A stretch of DNA of 64,000 bases from positions 186,001-250,000 of the forward strand of contig NZ_NCJH01000007.1 in assembly GCF_002278925.1 (NCBI RefSeq), in the 5' to 3' direction. Below, one piece after another: positions 1-9,509 of the stretch (positions are counted from its first letter, which is position 1; each line of letters opens with the position of its first letter). The notes below the pieces were generated by a model. It made no database searches. It worked only from the letters and a program-made list of their open reading frames with translations, and had not been told where the DNA came from. The position numbers were made by a program, and so were the translations under genes. Source of the DNA: Polaromonas sp. 39-63-25. Lineage in GTDB: Bacteria; Pseudomonadota; Gammaproteobacteria; Burkholderiales; Burkholderiaceae_C.

Positions 1-1
1 G

Positions 2-1264
2 CCGGGCGCACCCCAGCTGGCCTACCGCCAGGACGGCCTGTACCTCGAAGCGGCCCGCCTCGATACCCTGGCCAGCCAGTACGGCACACCGCTGTTCGTG
101 TATTCCAAAGCTGCCATGCTGGCGGCCCTGGCGGCTTACCAGCAGGGCTTTGCCGGACGCAATGCGCAGATCTGTTATGCCATGAAGGCCAACTCCTCCT
201 TGGGCGTGCTGCAGGTGTTTGCCCGTGCAGGCTGTGGCTTTGACATTGTCTCCGGCGGTGAGCTTGAGCGGGTGCTGGCGGCAGGCGGCGATGTGCGCAA
301 AGTCATTTTTTCCGGGGTCGGCAAAACACGCTCCGAAATGCAGCAGGCCCTGACCGCAGGCATCGGCTGCTTCAATGTCGAGAGCGAGGCCGAACTGGAT
401 GTACTGTCCGGGGTGGCGCTGGCCATGGGCCGCATCGCGCCGATCAGCATTCGCGTCAACCCGAATGTCGACCCGAAAACCCACCCCTATATCTCGACCG
501 GTCTCAAGGGCAACAAGTTCGGTGTGGCGCACGAGGATGCACTGCGGATTTACCGATACGCGGCGTCGCTTGAAGGACTGCAGGTAGTCGGCATCGACTG
601 CCACATCGGTTCGCAAATCACCGAAACCACCCCTTACCTGGACGCGATGGACCGGGTGCTGGACCTGGTCGACAGCATAGAAGCGGCGGGCATCACGATT
701 GAACACATCGACTTTGGCGGGGGCCTGGGCATCAATTACAACCAGGACGCACCGCCCGCGGCAGATGTGCTCTGGCAGGAACTGCTGGCCAAACTGGATG
801 CACGCGGCCATGGCGGCAAAAAACTGATGGTCGAGCCGGGTCGCTCGCTGGTGGGCAATGCCGGCGTCTGCCTGACCGAGGTGCTTTACCTCAAGCCCGG
901 TGAGCAGAAGAATTTCTGCGTGATCGACGCCGCAATGAACGACCTGCCGCGTCCCGCCATGTACCAGGCGTTTCATGCCATCGTGCCGCTTGAGACGCAC
1001 CAGGACAGGCAGGAGTCGTCCTACGACGTGGTTGGCCCGGTCTGCGAAAGCGGCGACTGGATAGGCCGTGACCGCACGCTGGCTGTGGCCGCAGGCGATC
1101 GTCTGGCCGTGCTTTCGGCGGGCGCCTACTGCATGAGCATGGCGAGCAACTACAACACGAGGGGCCGTGCCGCCGAGGTACTGGTCGATGGTGAACAAGC
1201 CCATCTCATACGCAAGCGCGAAACAGCGGCCGACACCTTCCGCGGCGAAAAATTGTTGCCCTGA
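2..1264 (+). CDS. lysA: diaminopimelate decarboxylase, 5' end outside window
   Basis: PLP-dependent decarboxylase that converts meso-diaminopimelate to L-lysine, the last step of lysine synthesis, in the cytoplasm. The frame is open from base 2, so the start codon lies just before the window; the GTG at 98 is internal because clear family sequence (PQLAYRQDGLYLEAARLD) precedes it. The visible 420 residues are nearly full length for the family. Seen motifs: AMKAN with the PLP lysine, HIGSQ, the glycine-rich GGGLGI, EPGRS for phosphate binding, and CESGD with the catalytic cysteine of the partner subunit. The next gene follows on the same strand after a short gap. Confidence 0.95.
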   Translation, partial: PGAPQLAYRQDGLYLEAARLDTLASQYGTPLFVYSKAAMLAALAAYQQGFAGRNAQICYAMKANSSLGVLQVFARAGCGFDIVSGGELERVLAAGGDVRKVIFSGVGKTRSEMQQALTAGIGCFNVESEAELDVLSGVALAMGRIAPISIRVNPNVDPKTHPYISTGLKGNKFGVAHEDALRIYRYAASLEGLQVVGIDCHIGSQITETTPYLDAMDRVLDLVDSIEAAGITIEHIDFGGGLGINYNQDAPPAADVLWQELLAKLDARGHGGKKLMVEPGRSLVGNAGVCLTEVLYLKPGEQKNFCVIDAAMNDLPRPAMYQAFHAIVPLETHQDRQESSYDVVGPVCESGDWIGRDRTLAVAAGDRLAVLSAGAYCMSMASNYNTRGRAAEVLVDGEQAHLIRKRETAADTFRGEKLLP

Positions 1265-1350
1265 GGACAACGTCACTTGATACTCATCAAATGACCCTTG
1301 CAGGGGTGGGGGTAGAGTCGATTTACTTCAAATCGACGTTAAGCACTGAC

Positions 1351-2178
1351 ATGGCTCTGGAACTTTACCGCGACAAAAATCACGCCTGCCTGATGTTCAC
1401 CGACCTCATTGAGGAAGATGGACAAGCGGTTCAGGCCAACCAGTTTCTCATCGTGGACCACGGCACGGGGGCCATCATTGATCCCGGCGGCAACCTGGCC
1501 TACAACGAACTGTTCATGGGCATGACGCAGCATTTTCCGCCGCACAAGCTGTCCTACATCATCGCTTCACATGCCGACCCCGACATCATCGCTTCACTGG
1601 ATCGCTGGCTAAGCAGCACCCAGGCCATGCTGGTAATTTCAAGGGTGTGGGAGCGTTTTGCTCCGCATTTCACCAAGGTCGGCAAGACCGAAAACCGTGT
1701 GATCGGCGTGCCCGACGGTGGCGGACGCCTGCCTCTGGGTGCCAATGAACTATGGTTGATCCCGGCGCACTTCATGCACTCCGAAGGCAATTTTCACTTC
1801 TACGATCCGATCAGCCGCATCCTGTTCACCGGCGATCTCGGCGTGTCGATGATGTCCGGCGCCCAGGCGCGCCAGCCGGTCACCAGCCTCAAGCCGCACA
1901 TACCCCTGATGGAAGGTTTCCACCGGCGCTACATGGTCTCGAACAAGATCCTGCGGCTGTGGGTCAACATGGTGCGCCCCATGGACATCGCCATGCTGGT
2001 GCCGCAACACGGCGCACCGATCGTCGGCAAGCAGGCGGTGAACGAATTCTTCGACTGGATTGAAAACCTGATGTGCGGCATCGACCTGTTTGACGATCGC
2101 GCTTACCAGTTGCCGACGGCAACCATCGACCCGGTCGCACGCCAGACCCGGCCGGCACTGCGTGCCGTGAATCGCTAG
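1351..2178 (+). CDS. MBL-fold metallohydrolase, ODP/flavodiiron-like beta-lactamase domain
   Basis: A 275-residue soluble protein with a metallo-beta-lactamase fold of the oxygen-binding di-iron type. Visible metal-ligand motifs are HADPD (about residues 74-78), HFMH (140-143), TGDLG with the bridging aspartate near 162, and QHG near the C-terminus. It lacks a flavodoxin domain, so it is not a complete flavodiiron protein; the physiological substrate is unknown. The start at 1351 (MALELYRD) fits the family better than an in-frame ATG at 1291, which would add 20 residues of no recognisable character, but no strong Shine-Dalgarno decides it. It lies downstream of lysA on the same strand and converges on msrQ. 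Confidence 0.8.
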   Translation: MALELYRDKNHACLMFTDLIEEDGQAVQANQFLIVDHGTGAIIDPGGNLAYNELFMGMTQHFPPHKLSYIIASHADPDIIASLDRWLSSTQAMLVISRVWERFAPHFTKVGKTENRVIGVPDGGGRLPLGANELWLIPAHFMHSEGNFHFYDPISRILFTGDLGVSMMSGAQARQPVTSLKPHIPLMEGFHRRYMVSNKILRLWVNMVRPMDIAMLVPQHGAPIVGKQAVNEFFDWIENLMCGIDLFDDRAYQLPTATIDPVARQTRPALRAVNR

Positions 2179-2193
2179 GTTTCAGGCAAAAAC

Positions 2194-2246
2194 ATGCTCC
2201 AGCCCTTATCTATCATGCGTCTTCAGCTCCTGATTCAGGAGCATTT
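2194..2246 (+). repeat. interspersed GCTAY-N7-RTAGC element, copy 1 (intergenic)
   Basis: Lies between the convergent MBL gene and msrQ. The arm CTCCAGCCCTTATC is followed by the 17-nt hairpin module at 2226-2242 (GCTCCTGATTCAGGAGC). The stem differs from the usual GCTAT/ATAGC but both arms changed together, so pairing is kept. It may act as a terminator for both flanking genes. Confidence 0.6.
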
Positions 2247-2249
2247 GCT

Positions 2250-2894
2250 TCACTGCAGGCGCCTTGCGGCGGCAGGATGGGGACCGGCCGAACGCTTGCG
2301 CCGGCCCCAGCGCTGCCAGACGCGCCAGCCCAGCAGCGCCGCGATGATGGCCGCATAAACCGACACCTCGGCAAAATCGTTTTTGCCTGAGCGCATCCAG
2401 AAAAAATGCAGAAGGCCTAGGCCCGCAATCAGGTACACCAGCTTGTGCAGCATCTGCCAGCGCTTCGCACCGAGCTGGCGGATGGCCGCGTTGAATGAGG
2501 TCGCAGCCAGCGGTGTCAGCAGCAGGAAAGCGGCAAATCCCACCAGGATGAACGGCCGCTTGATGATGTCCTTGACGATATCAGCCACATCAAAGCTCAT
2601 GTCGAACCAGCTGTAGCTGAGCAGGTGGAGCAGCACGTAAAAATACACAAACAGCCCCAGCATGCGGCGAAAACGCGCCAGCGCGGGCGTGTTGCTGATC
2701 ACCCGCAGCGGTGTGACGGCCAGTACGATGCACAAAAAACGCAGGGTCCAGTCACCCGTTGCCCGGATCAGCGCTTCCGCGGGGTTGGCGCCCAACTGGT
2801 TGGTCAGCGCACTGTAGAACAGCCAGATGAACGGCAGCAGGCAGGCAAAAAAGACCACCGGCTTGGCCGCGGGATGGAGGAGAAGTTTTTTCAT
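2250..2894 (-). CDS. msrQ: MsrQ, heme-binding membrane subunit of the periplasmic methionine sulfoxide reductase
   Basis: A 214-residue integral membrane b-type cytochrome (YedZ/MsrQ family) that passes quinone-pool electrons to the periplasmic molybdoenzyme MsrP, which repairs oxidised methionines in envelope proteins. About six hydrophobic helices are visible, with histidines in YVLLHLLSY, MLHKLVY and LLHFFW that match heme-ligand positions of the family. The C-terminus is short and basic. It follows msrP by about 70 bases on the same strand, the usual gene order, and is the last gene of the leftward run resB-ccsB-msrP-msrQ. Confidence 0.95.
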   Translation of the reverse strand: MKKLLLHPAAKPVVFFACLLPFIWLFYSALTNQLGANPAEALIRATGDWTLRFLCIVLAVTPLRVISNTPALARFRRMLGLFVYFYVLLHLLSYSWFDMSFDVADIVKDIIKRPFILVGFAAFLLLTPLAATSFNAAIRQLGAKRWQMLHKLVYLIAGLGLLHFFWMRSGKNDFAEVSVYAAIIAALLGWRVWQRWGRRKRSAGPHPAAARRLQ

Positions 2895-2963
2895 GGTTGA
2901 AAAACCGAATCGGCGCCGAGGTGCATGACGAGGTGTTGCGTCCTGGCGAGCCTCGGCTGCGAA

Positions 2964-3962
2964 TCAATAAAACTTCTTCAGATCCATGCCCGCGTACAAC
3001 TGCCCCACCTGGGCCTCATAGCCGTTGAACATCAGGGTTTTGCGTTTTTTTGCAAACAGGCCGTCTTCCCCAATACGGCGCTCGGTCGCCTGGCTCCAGC
3101 GCGGATGGTCCACGGACGGGTTCACATTGGAATAAAACCCGTATTCGTTGGCAGCCGCCTTGTTCCACGCGGTACGCGGCTCCTTGTCGGTAAAGCGGAT
3201 CTTGACAATGCTCTTGCCGCTCTTGAACCCGTATTTCCAGGGAACCACCAGACGCACCGGCGCACCGCTCTGCTTGGGCAGCACTTCGCCGTACATGCCG
3301 AAACTCAAAAGGGTCAGCGGGTGCATCGCCTCGTCCATGCGCAGCGCCTCGACATAGGGCCAGTCCAGCACGCGCGAGCCGACAAACGGCATGGTTTTCG
3401 GATCGGCCTGGGTGATGAACTCGACATATTTGGCGTTACCCAGCGGTTCGACCTTTTTTATGAGCTCCGCCAGCGAATAGCCAACCCAGGGAATCACCAT
3501 GGACCAGCCTTCCACGCAACGCAGGCGGTAAATGCGTTCTTCCTGGGCGCTGAGCTTGATCAGGTCCTCGATGGCCCAGGTTCTGGGCTGCTTGACCAAG
3601 CCTTCGATGGCCACGGTCCAGGGCTTGGTCACCAGGGTGTGGGCATTTTTCGCCGGGTCCGACTTGTCGGTGCCGAATTCATAGAAGTTGTTGTAGCTGG
3701 TGACGTCCTTGTAGTCCGTCACTTTCTCCATCGTGACCGCACCCGCCACCCCCGATTTGGCACCGGGCAAAGCCGCCAGCTTGCCTGGCTTGGTGACCGC
3801 CTGAGCCAGCGCTTGCCGACCGGCCCAGGATGCGATGGTCGCACCAGCGGCGCCGGAAGCCATCAGCTTGATCAGATTGCGCCGCTGGTGGTAAACGCCC
3901 TGGGGCGTGATGTCGCTGGGAATGGCGTGGTCGAAGCCACTGTGGTCGGTCTTGATCAGCAT
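2964..3962 (-). CDS. msrP: MsrP, periplasmic molybdopterin methionine sulfoxide reductase
   Basis: A 332-residue molybdenum-cofactor enzyme (YedY/MsrP, sulfite oxidase fold) that reduces methionine sulfoxide in periplasmic proteins. The N-terminus has a twin-arginine signal ([20 protein letters not shown]), consistent with folded, cofactor-loaded Tat export. The motif RCVEGW contains the cysteine expected to ligate molybdenum. Length matches the family. The partner msrQ is directly downstream and ccsB ends 77 bases upstream, so co-transcription with the cytochrome biogenesis genes is likely. Confidence 0.95.
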   Translation of the reverse strand: MLIKTDHSGFDHAIPSDITPQGVYHQRRNLIKLMASGAAGATIASWAGRQALAQAVTKPGKLAALPGAKSGVAGAVTMEKVTDYKDVTSYNNFYEFGTDKSDPAKNAHTLVTKPWTVAIEGLVKQPRTWAIEDLIKLSAQEERIYRLRCVEGWSMVIPWVGYSLAELIKKVEPLGNAKYVEFITQADPKTMPFVGSRVLDWPYVEALRMDEAMHPLTLLSFGMYGEVLPKQSGAPVRLVVPWKYGFKSGKSIVKIRFTDKEPRTAWNKAAANEYGFYSNVNPSVDHPRWSQATERRIGEDGLFAKKRKTLMFNGYEAQVGQLYAGMDLKKFY

Positions 3963-4039
3963 GGTGTGTCCTTGTTGTCGTGGATGGCTGAGAGTTGGTC
4001 TTGGTACGCAGCCACTTCTTACAAGGATTCAAACCCCGG

Positions 4040-5389
4040 CTACAAGGTTCCGTAACTGTGCAGGCCCGACAGAAACATGTTCACCCCCAGAAAGGCAAAG
4101 GTGGTGACGGCCAGCCCCACCAGGGCCCACCAGGCGGCCACGGTACCGCGCAGGCCCTTCATCAGCCGCATGTGCAGCCAGGCTGCGTAGTTGAGCCAGA
4201 CGATCAATGCCCAGGTTTCCTTGGGGTCCCAGCTCCAGTAGCCGCCCCAGGCCTCGGCCGCCCACAAGGCGCCAAGCACGGTGGCGATGGTGAAAAACGC
4301 AAAACCGACGGCAATGGCCTTGTACATCACGTCGTCGAGCACTTCGGCGCTCGGCAGGCGTGCCGCAATGCGCTGGCGGCCCAGCAAAATGGCGGCGGCA
4401 ATCAGGCCGGAGACCAGCAGATAACCGAGCCAGTAATTGGTACCCCCGATTTCGGTTGACTTGCGAAACACAATCGGCACAAAACACAGGACCACGCCCA
4501 GCAGCCACAGTGGCGTCAGTTTGTACCAGCGGGTCTCCTGCGCCTGCTGTTTGATCAGGTAAGCCAGCGAGACCATGGCCGCCAGCGAGAACATGCCGTA
4601 ACCGATGAAGTTGGCCGGCACATGCAGCTTCATCCACCAGCTTTTGAGGGCCGGCACCAGTGGCTGGATTTCATGCGCCTCGCGGACCACGGTGTACCAG
4701 AGCAGAAAACCCACGGCAGCACTGACCACCAGCATCACAAACGCACCCATGGTGCGGGTCTTGTACTGCGCTTCGAAGTAAAGGTAGAACGCCGCGGTCA
4801 TCCAGCTGAACAGCACGAACACCTCGTACAGGTTGCTGACCGGAATGTGGCCGACGTCGGCACCGATGAGGTAACTTTCGTACCAGCGCACCATGGTGCC
4901 GACCAGTGCCATGCCCACAGCCACCCAGGCAATCCGCGAGCCCAGCAACTCCATCGTGCCGCTCTGCCCCCGGGCAAACATGCCCATCCAGTAGAACGCC
5001 GTGCTCATGAAAAACAGCACACTCATCCAGAGAATGGCCGACTGGCTGGACAGGAAATACTTGAGCCAGAACACCTGTTCGGCGCGTGCCAGATCACCCT
5101 GGTAGGACACGATACCGAGCAGCGAAAAGCCCGCTACCAGCAGCATCAGCGCGCGCAGCGGCCGCCAGAACCAGCCCATCGCGATCACGGCAGGAATCGC
5201 GCCCAGCAAAATGCCTTTTTCATAGACATCCATGAAAGCGCCGTAACGGGCAAGGGCATACAGCCCGCCGGCCAGCGCAATGGCCGCAAAAATCCAGTCC
5301 AGCGCATTGCGCTTGGCGAAATAGCCTTGCTGCAAGCTGATGGTGGTCGCGTCCGTGGTGCGCGAGTTCAGGGTGGTGGTGGTGTTCAT
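4040..5389 (-). CDS. ccsB: CcsB/CcsA-type cytochrome c synthase subunit (System II)
   Basis: A 449-residue polytopic membrane protein with a heme-handling CcsA domain. The diagnostic tryptophan-rich WGGYWSWDPKETWA segment lies near the C-terminus. Together with ResB it exports heme and attaches it to CXXCH motifs of periplasmic c-type cytochromes. Its ATG overlaps the resB TGA as ATGA (5386-5389), so the two are translationally coupled. The cytochrome c4 gene upstream is a plausible client. The hydrophobic N-terminal extension before the CcsA domain is usual in betaproteobacteria. Confidence 0.93.
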   Translation of the reverse strand: MNTTTTLNSRTTDATTISLQQGYFAKRNALDWIFAAIALAGGLYALARYGAFMDVYEKGILLGAIPAVIAMGWFWRPLRALMLLVAGFSLLGIVSYQGDLARAEQVFWLKYFLSSQSAILWMSVLFFMSTAFYWMGMFARGQSGTMELLGSRIAWVAVGMALVGTMVRWYESYLIGADVGHIPVSNLYEVFVLFSWMTAAFYLYFEAQYKTRTMGAFVMLVVSAAVGFLLWYTVVREAHEIQPLVPALKSWWMKLHVPANFIGYGMFSLAAMVSLAYLIKQQAQETRWYKLTPLWLLGVVLCFVPIVFRKSTEIGGTNYWLGYLLVSGLIAAAILLGRQRIAARLPSAEVLDDVMYKAIAVGFAFFTIATVLGALWAAEAWGGYWSWDPKETWALIVWLNYAAWLHMRLMKGLRGTVAAWWALVGLAVTTFAFLGVNMFLSGLHSYGTL

Positions 5390-7629
5390 CGGGGCACCTG
5401 TAAAAGTTTTGTTTTCAGCATTTCAAATTCCTTACCGCCGTCCATGGTCTGGCGATTGGTCGACATGGCCATGGTCGCCTGGCTGCCTGCGCCAGATTCT
5501 GGGCCCTTTTTTTCAAGCTCTTTTCCGGGTTCCATGGAATCCGCACCGTCTTCGGCCGGCGCCAGCCAGACCCAGAGGCGTCGTTCGCGTACATAAAGCA
5601 TGGCAAAGATGCCCAGAATCAGCAAGGCGCAACCGAGGTAGACAATGTTTCTCCCGGGGGCACGCGCCACCTGGAACACACTGGCCTGCAGCTGCGTGAA
5701 GTCCTTCAGTTCAAACGCCATGGGCGCCGGGTAATGGTGGGCATCACTGAGAGACAACACGGCCTGTGCCATGAAAGCCTGGGTTTTTTCGTCGCGCGGC
5801 AGCGGCTGCAGGCCGCTTTGCTCACGCGTGAGCTGCACCAGTTCAAACAACACGCCATTCAGAATGCGCACCAGCACTTCTCCGGCACGGCTGCGCTCGT
5901 CTTCCGGCACGTTGGTTTCCATGAAATCGGAAACCGCCTGCAGTCCGGCCAAGGGCCTGGCCTGGGCTCCGGCCACCGGCTGGTCGGGGCCGGCGAACAG
6001 GGCCAGTGCCCGCGACGCGGACGCGGACAGCTGCGCTGCCAGATCAGGCCGGTCCGTCGCGATGGCCTGGCGCACATAACGCTGGACGGCTTTGTCGCGC
6101 TGGGCCGGGTCGGCCAGCGCACGACGCAGGCGCAGGAAACCCTCCATGCTGCCTTGGTCGTCGGCGGGGATGCGCAGGTACTGGAATGGCTCTGCCGGGG
6201 TATCACGCACGCCCAGCAAAAACAGCGCCGGGCTGAACTCGGCCGTGTCCATCTTGACCGGCAGCATGTAGTTGTGAAACTCCCTGGCCTGGCCAGACGC
6301 GTCGCGCAGCTTGTAGCTCACACTGGGGCCGACGTTGCGCAGTTCCTTCTTTTCGCGGGTCTTGTTGGCTGCGCCCAGGCGTGAATCGAGGGCCTGGCGT
6401 AAATCGACCTTGCGCACATCCGCGCCCGACGTTGCACCCATGCTGCCCGAGCCGCCAAAATTCTCGACGTTGATGACACGCAGCGCGGTGTACTCCAGCG
6501 TCATTTTTTCGGCGCCTTCCCCTTGACCATTCGTCAGGCTGCTGGAGCCGCCAATCGTGCCCTGGATTTCAAAAGGCTTGCTGGCCCCCTGGCTGCCGGT
6601 GGCCAGCGGCACCGCCTTGAGCGTGACGCTGGAGCCGCCATCATCAAAGCTGGACTGGTAAATTTCTATGCCTTTGTGGCGGACCGGATGATTGACCTCG
6701 ACACGGGCCGGGATCTTCTCGCCGGTTTCCTTGTCGTGAATCACGATCTCGCTGGCAAACAGCTTGGGCATGCCGGTCGAGTAGTACTCGACGATGAATT
6801 TTTTCAGCTCCACCGCAAAGGGCAGATCCTGCAGCAAAACGCCGCCGGGCTGGTTCAGGATGGCGGTGCTCGACTGCGTGCCCTCGGCGACCAGCAGGTT
6901 GGCGCGGAAGGTCGGGTTGCGCTCGCTCAGGCGGTGCTGGGCCGGCACATCGGCAATCAAGCCGCCGCCGGTGTAGATGGTCTTGTTGTTAAGCCACATC
7001 TGCGCCCTTACGATCAGGTCGCCATCGAGCAGTCCGCCCACACACACCAGCACGATGGCACTGTGCGCCGCAATGTAACCGAGCTTGTTGGCGGCGCCCG
7101 CCTTGGCCGCCACCATCCAGCCTTCGCCGCCGGCGGTGGTTCTCTGCTGCAGCTTGACCTTCCAGCCGCCCTGCACCAGCGTCTGCCCGATGCGCCGCGC
7201 GGCCGCTTCAGGCCCTTCATCCAGCGCCGCTTCGGCGCGGTGCCCGAAAGCCTTGAGGCTTTGTTCACGGATGTTTTCCTTGAGCTGGTTCAGGTCAGCG
7301 AGGATTTTCGGGGTATTGCGGCTGATGCACAGCGAGGTGGAAACCACCAGAAAGGCCAGGATCAGCATGAACCACCAGGCGCTGTACACCGTGTACAGGC
7401 TGACGGCGCCAAACACCTGCGCCCAGAACGGGCCGAACTGGTTGACGTAGTTGCTGATCGGCTCCTGCTGCTTGAGCACCGTGCCTATCACCGAGGCGAT
7501 GCAGATCACCGTGAGCAGCGAGATGGAAAAGCGCATCGACGACAGCAACTCCACGGTGGAGCGCAGGGCGTGTGAGCCCGCCCTGAGCCTCAGGCCGTGG
7601 GTGGAAACTGCGTGGCTGGGAACGGTCAT
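5386..7629 (-). CDS. resB: ResB-type cytochrome c biogenesis protein (System II)
   Basis: A protein of about 747 residues with N-terminal membrane helices (SISLLTVICIASVIGTVL and a second pair), a large periplasmic region and a final helix near the C-terminus (IVYLGCALLILGIFAMLYV). It is the partner of CcsB in heme delivery for cytochrome c maturation. The start at 7629 (MTVPSHAV) is preferred: a longer in-frame reading to 7677 would run through the rho-independent terminator at 7656-7687 that ends the upstream cytochrome c4 transcript. The 3' end overlaps ccsB by 4 bases. Confidence 0.92.
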   Translation of the reverse strand: MTVPSHAVSTHGLRLRAGSHALRSTVELLSSMRFSISLLTVICIASVIGTVLKQQEPISNYVNQFGPFWAQVFGAVSLYTVYSAWWFMLILAFLVVSTSLCISRNTPKILADLNQLKENIREQSLKAFGHRAEAALDEGPEAAARRIGQTLVQGGWKVKLQQRTTAGGEGWMVAAKAGAANKLGYIAAHSAIVLVCVGGLLDGDLIVRAQMWLNNKTIYTGGGLIADVPAQHRLSERNPTFRANLLVAEGTQSSTAILNQPGGVLLQDLPFAVELKKFIVEYYSTGMPKLFASEIVIHDKETGEKIPARVEVNHPVRHKGIEIYQSSFDDGGSSVTLKAVPLATGSQGASKPFEIQGTIGGSSSLTNGQGEGAEKMTLEYTALRVINVENFGGSGSMGATSGADVRKVDLRQALDSRLGAANKTREKKELRNVGPSVSYKLRDASGQAREFHNYMLPVKMDTAEFSPALFLLGVRDTPAEPFQYLRIPADDQGSMEGFLRLRRALADPAQRDKAVQRYVRQAIATDRPDLAAQLSASASRALALFAGPDQPVAGAQARPLAGLQAVSDFMETNVPEDERSRAGEVLVRILNGVLFELVQLTREQSGLQPLPRDEKTQAFMAQAVLSLSDAHHYPAPMAFELKDFTQLQASVFQVARAPGRNIVYLGCALLILGIFAMLYVRERRLWVWLAPAEDGADSMEPGKELEKKGPESGAGSQATMAMSTNRQTMDGGKEFEMLKTKLLQVPR

Positions 7630-7655
7630 GCGTGGGTGTTCGGTTGGGCGGCAAC

Positions 7656-7687
7656 AAAAAAGGCGGGTCTTCTGCAAAAGACCCGCC
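7656..7687 (-). terminator. rho-independent terminator after cytochrome c4
   Basis: On the minus strand a 10-bp stem GGCGGGTCTT/AAGACCCGCC closes a short loop and is followed by six Ts. It lies about 120 bases beyond the cytochrome c4 stop and just before resB, so resB probably has its own promoter or depends on read-through. Confidence 0.85.
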
Positions 7688-7807
7688 CTGTATGGAGTGA
7701 TTATTCTGGCTGGGGTTCAATACAAACCGGGCGAACCCCTGTATTTTCCCGGAAAAGAGGTTTCACCCTTCCCTCCAGCCATGGATTCCATGGGCTTTTC
7801 AGGGAAT

Positions 7808-8452
7808 TCAGCGCAAACCGGCGATGTAGTCAGCCACGGCGCGGATTTCCTTGTCGTTCAGTTTGGCGGCAACCTGCGTCATCTGCAGGTTGTTGTTTCG
7901 CCCACCGTCGCGGAAAGTCGTCAGCTGGGCTGCGGTGTATTCGGCATGCTGGCCGCCCAGACGCGGGTACTGCGACGGCATGCCGGCGCCGTTCGGGCTG
8001 TGGCAACCGGCACAGGCTGGCACCTGGCGGTCGGAGATGCCGCCGCGGTAGATGCGCTCACCCAGCGTCACCAGTGCCTTGTCCTTCGCGAAACCGGGCT
8101 TGGCTTTTTTGCTGGTCACCCAGTAAGCGATGTTTTTCATGTCGTCGTCGCTGAGGGCGCTGGCAAACCCCTTCATGACGGCATTGTTGCGCTTGCCCGA
8201 CTTGAATTCCTGGAGCTGCTTGACCAGGTATTCGGGGTGTTGCTGCGCCAGTTTCGGATTGGCGGCAATCGCGGAATTGCCGTCCGCCGCGTGGCAGGCG
8301 ACACACACTGCGGTGTAAGTGGCCTCCCCCTTGACCAGATCCGGCTTGGCCACCTTGGCCGGAGCGGCCTCGCCGGCCGCCCGCGAGACAGCCGGTACAA
8401 GCAGCAGGGCGGCAAATAAATAAGTAATCAACGAAGTGGAAACAAGCTTCAT
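7808..8452 (-). CDS. cytochrome c4 family diheme protein
   Basis: A 214-residue periplasmic electron carrier. It has a Sec signal peptide (LFAALLLVPAVSRA, cleavage near AGEAA) and two class I cytochrome c domains, each with one CXXCH site: CVACH in the first half and CAGCH in the second, with distal methionine candidates (VMKGF, NLQMTQ). Cytochrome c4 feeds electrons to terminal oxidases such as cbb3. It sits immediately upstream of resB-ccsB, the System II machinery needed to attach its hemes, and is divergent from engB. Confidence 0.93.
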   Translation of the reverse strand: MKLVSTSLITYLFAALLLVPAVSRAAGEAAPAKVAKPDLVKGEATYTAVCVACHAADGNSAIAANPKLAQQHPEYLVKQLQEFKSGKRNNAVMKGFASALSDDDMKNIAYWVTSKKAKPGFAKDKALVTLGERIYRGGISDRQVPACAGCHSPNGAGMPSQYPRLGGQHAEYTAAQLTTFRDGGRNNNLQMTQVAAKLNDKEIRAVADYIAGLR

Positions 8453-8589
8453 ATCGGGGGTTTAATAGTTGACTCTAAGTTGGACCAGGCAATCGGCGCA
8501 CAGCCTTGGGCTGAAATTAATAGCCCGCTGGGGCGCCGACCAACGCAAAACTCCCTGATTTTACAATGGCTTGGGGGACAATCCCAAAT

Positions 8590-9405
8590 ATGAGCATATC
8601 TCCCCGATCTACACCCGTTAAAACGCAGAAGCCGACCGCCAAACGGGCGCCGCCCAAAGAAGCGGCGGCCAAAATGGCCGCCGCGCTGGCCGCCCAGCCA
8701 CCCCAGTCCGCCGAGGCGAAAATTGCCATGGGCTGGCTGCATACCGCCAAGTTTCTGACCACGGCCCCCGAACTCAAACACCTGCCGATGTATGAGTTTC
8801 CCGAGATTGCCTTTGTCGGCCGCTCCAATGCGGGCAAGTCCACCTGCATCAACACGCTGACGCAGATCAACCGCCTGGCCTTTGCCTCCAAGACCCCGGG
8901 CCGCACGCAGAGCATCAATTTGTTCTCGCTCGGCAAACAGGGGGTGACCGATGCGGTGCTGGCCGATTTGCCGGGTTACGGCTACGCAGCCGTGCCCAAG
9001 GCCGCCAAATACCGCTGGCAGCAGGTGATGGGCAACTACCTGCAGACGCGCGACAACCTCAAGGGCGTGGTACTGCTGTGCGACCCGCGCCTGGGGCTGA
9101 CCGAGCTCGACGAAATCCTGCTGGACGTGATCCGCCCGCGGGTCGAGGAAGGCCTGAAGTTTCTGGTGCTGCTGACCAAGTCCGACAAGCTCAACAAGAC
9201 CGAGGCCGCCAAGGCGCTGTCCATTGTGCGACTGCAGGCTGGCGGCGGCGATGTCAAACTGTTTTCTGCGCTCAAGCGGCAAGGCGTGGAAGAAGTGGCC
9301 CAGCACCTGTGGCAGTGGGCTCATCCGCCGGTCAAGCCGGACAAGGCCGCCAAGGCGGTGACCACCCCGCCGCCGGAAGAAGAATCAGAGTCCGGCGAGG
9401 CCTGA
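8590..9405 (+). CDS. engB: ribosome biogenesis GTPase EngB/YsxC
   Basis: A 271-residue TRAFAC-class GTPase needed for late 50S subunit assembly. Visible G motifs are GRSNAGKS (P-loop, about 77-84), TPGRTQ (G2), DLPGYGYA (G3) and LTKSDKL (G4). A basic, Ala/Pro/Lys-rich N-terminal extension of about 45 residues precedes the core and makes the protein longer than the usual 200-220 residues. The ATG at 8590 has a GGGGGA upstream; an ATG at 8566 is possible. It is divergent from cytochrome c4, a neighbour pair I recall from other Comamonadaceae. Confidence 0.93.
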   Translation: MSISPRSTPVKTQKPTAKRAPPKEAAAKMAAALAAQPPQSAEAKIAMGWLHTAKFLTTAPELKHLPMYEFPEIAFVGRSNAGKSTCINTLTQINRLAFASKTPGRTQSINLFSLGKQGVTDAVLADLPGYGYAAVPKAAKYRWQQVMGNYLQTRDNLKGVVLLCDPRLGLTELDEILLDVIRPRVEEGLKFLVLLTKSDKLNKTEAAKALSIVRLQAGGGDVKLFSALKRQGVEEVAQHLWQWAHPPVKPDKAAKAVTTPPPEEESESGEA

Positions 9406-9451
9406 GTCCCCGCCGGCAAGGCCGGATCTGCCGCTTGTGCATTTTTCAAGC

Positions 9452-9508
9452 AAAAACTGCCTGCAACCCATATGAAACGGGCGCAGGCAGCTATCGAATA
9501 CATAGCGA
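9452..9508 (+). repeat. interspersed GCTAY-N7-RTAGC element, copy 2
   Basis: Module GCTATCGAATACATAGC at 9490-9506, with a degenerate arm to its left. It ends two bases before the start codon of the alpha/beta hydrolase gene, so the 5' leader and ribosome-binding region of that gene are made of repeat sequence. The copy after the gene (10433-10492) is in the opposite orientation. Confidence 0.7.
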
Positions 9509-9509
9509 C

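Noticed and set aside
2925..4055. 376-codon open frame antisense to msrP
   Set aside because: It is a shadow of msrP, whose Tat signal and Mo-site Cys are clear; no motifs are visible on the antisense strand.
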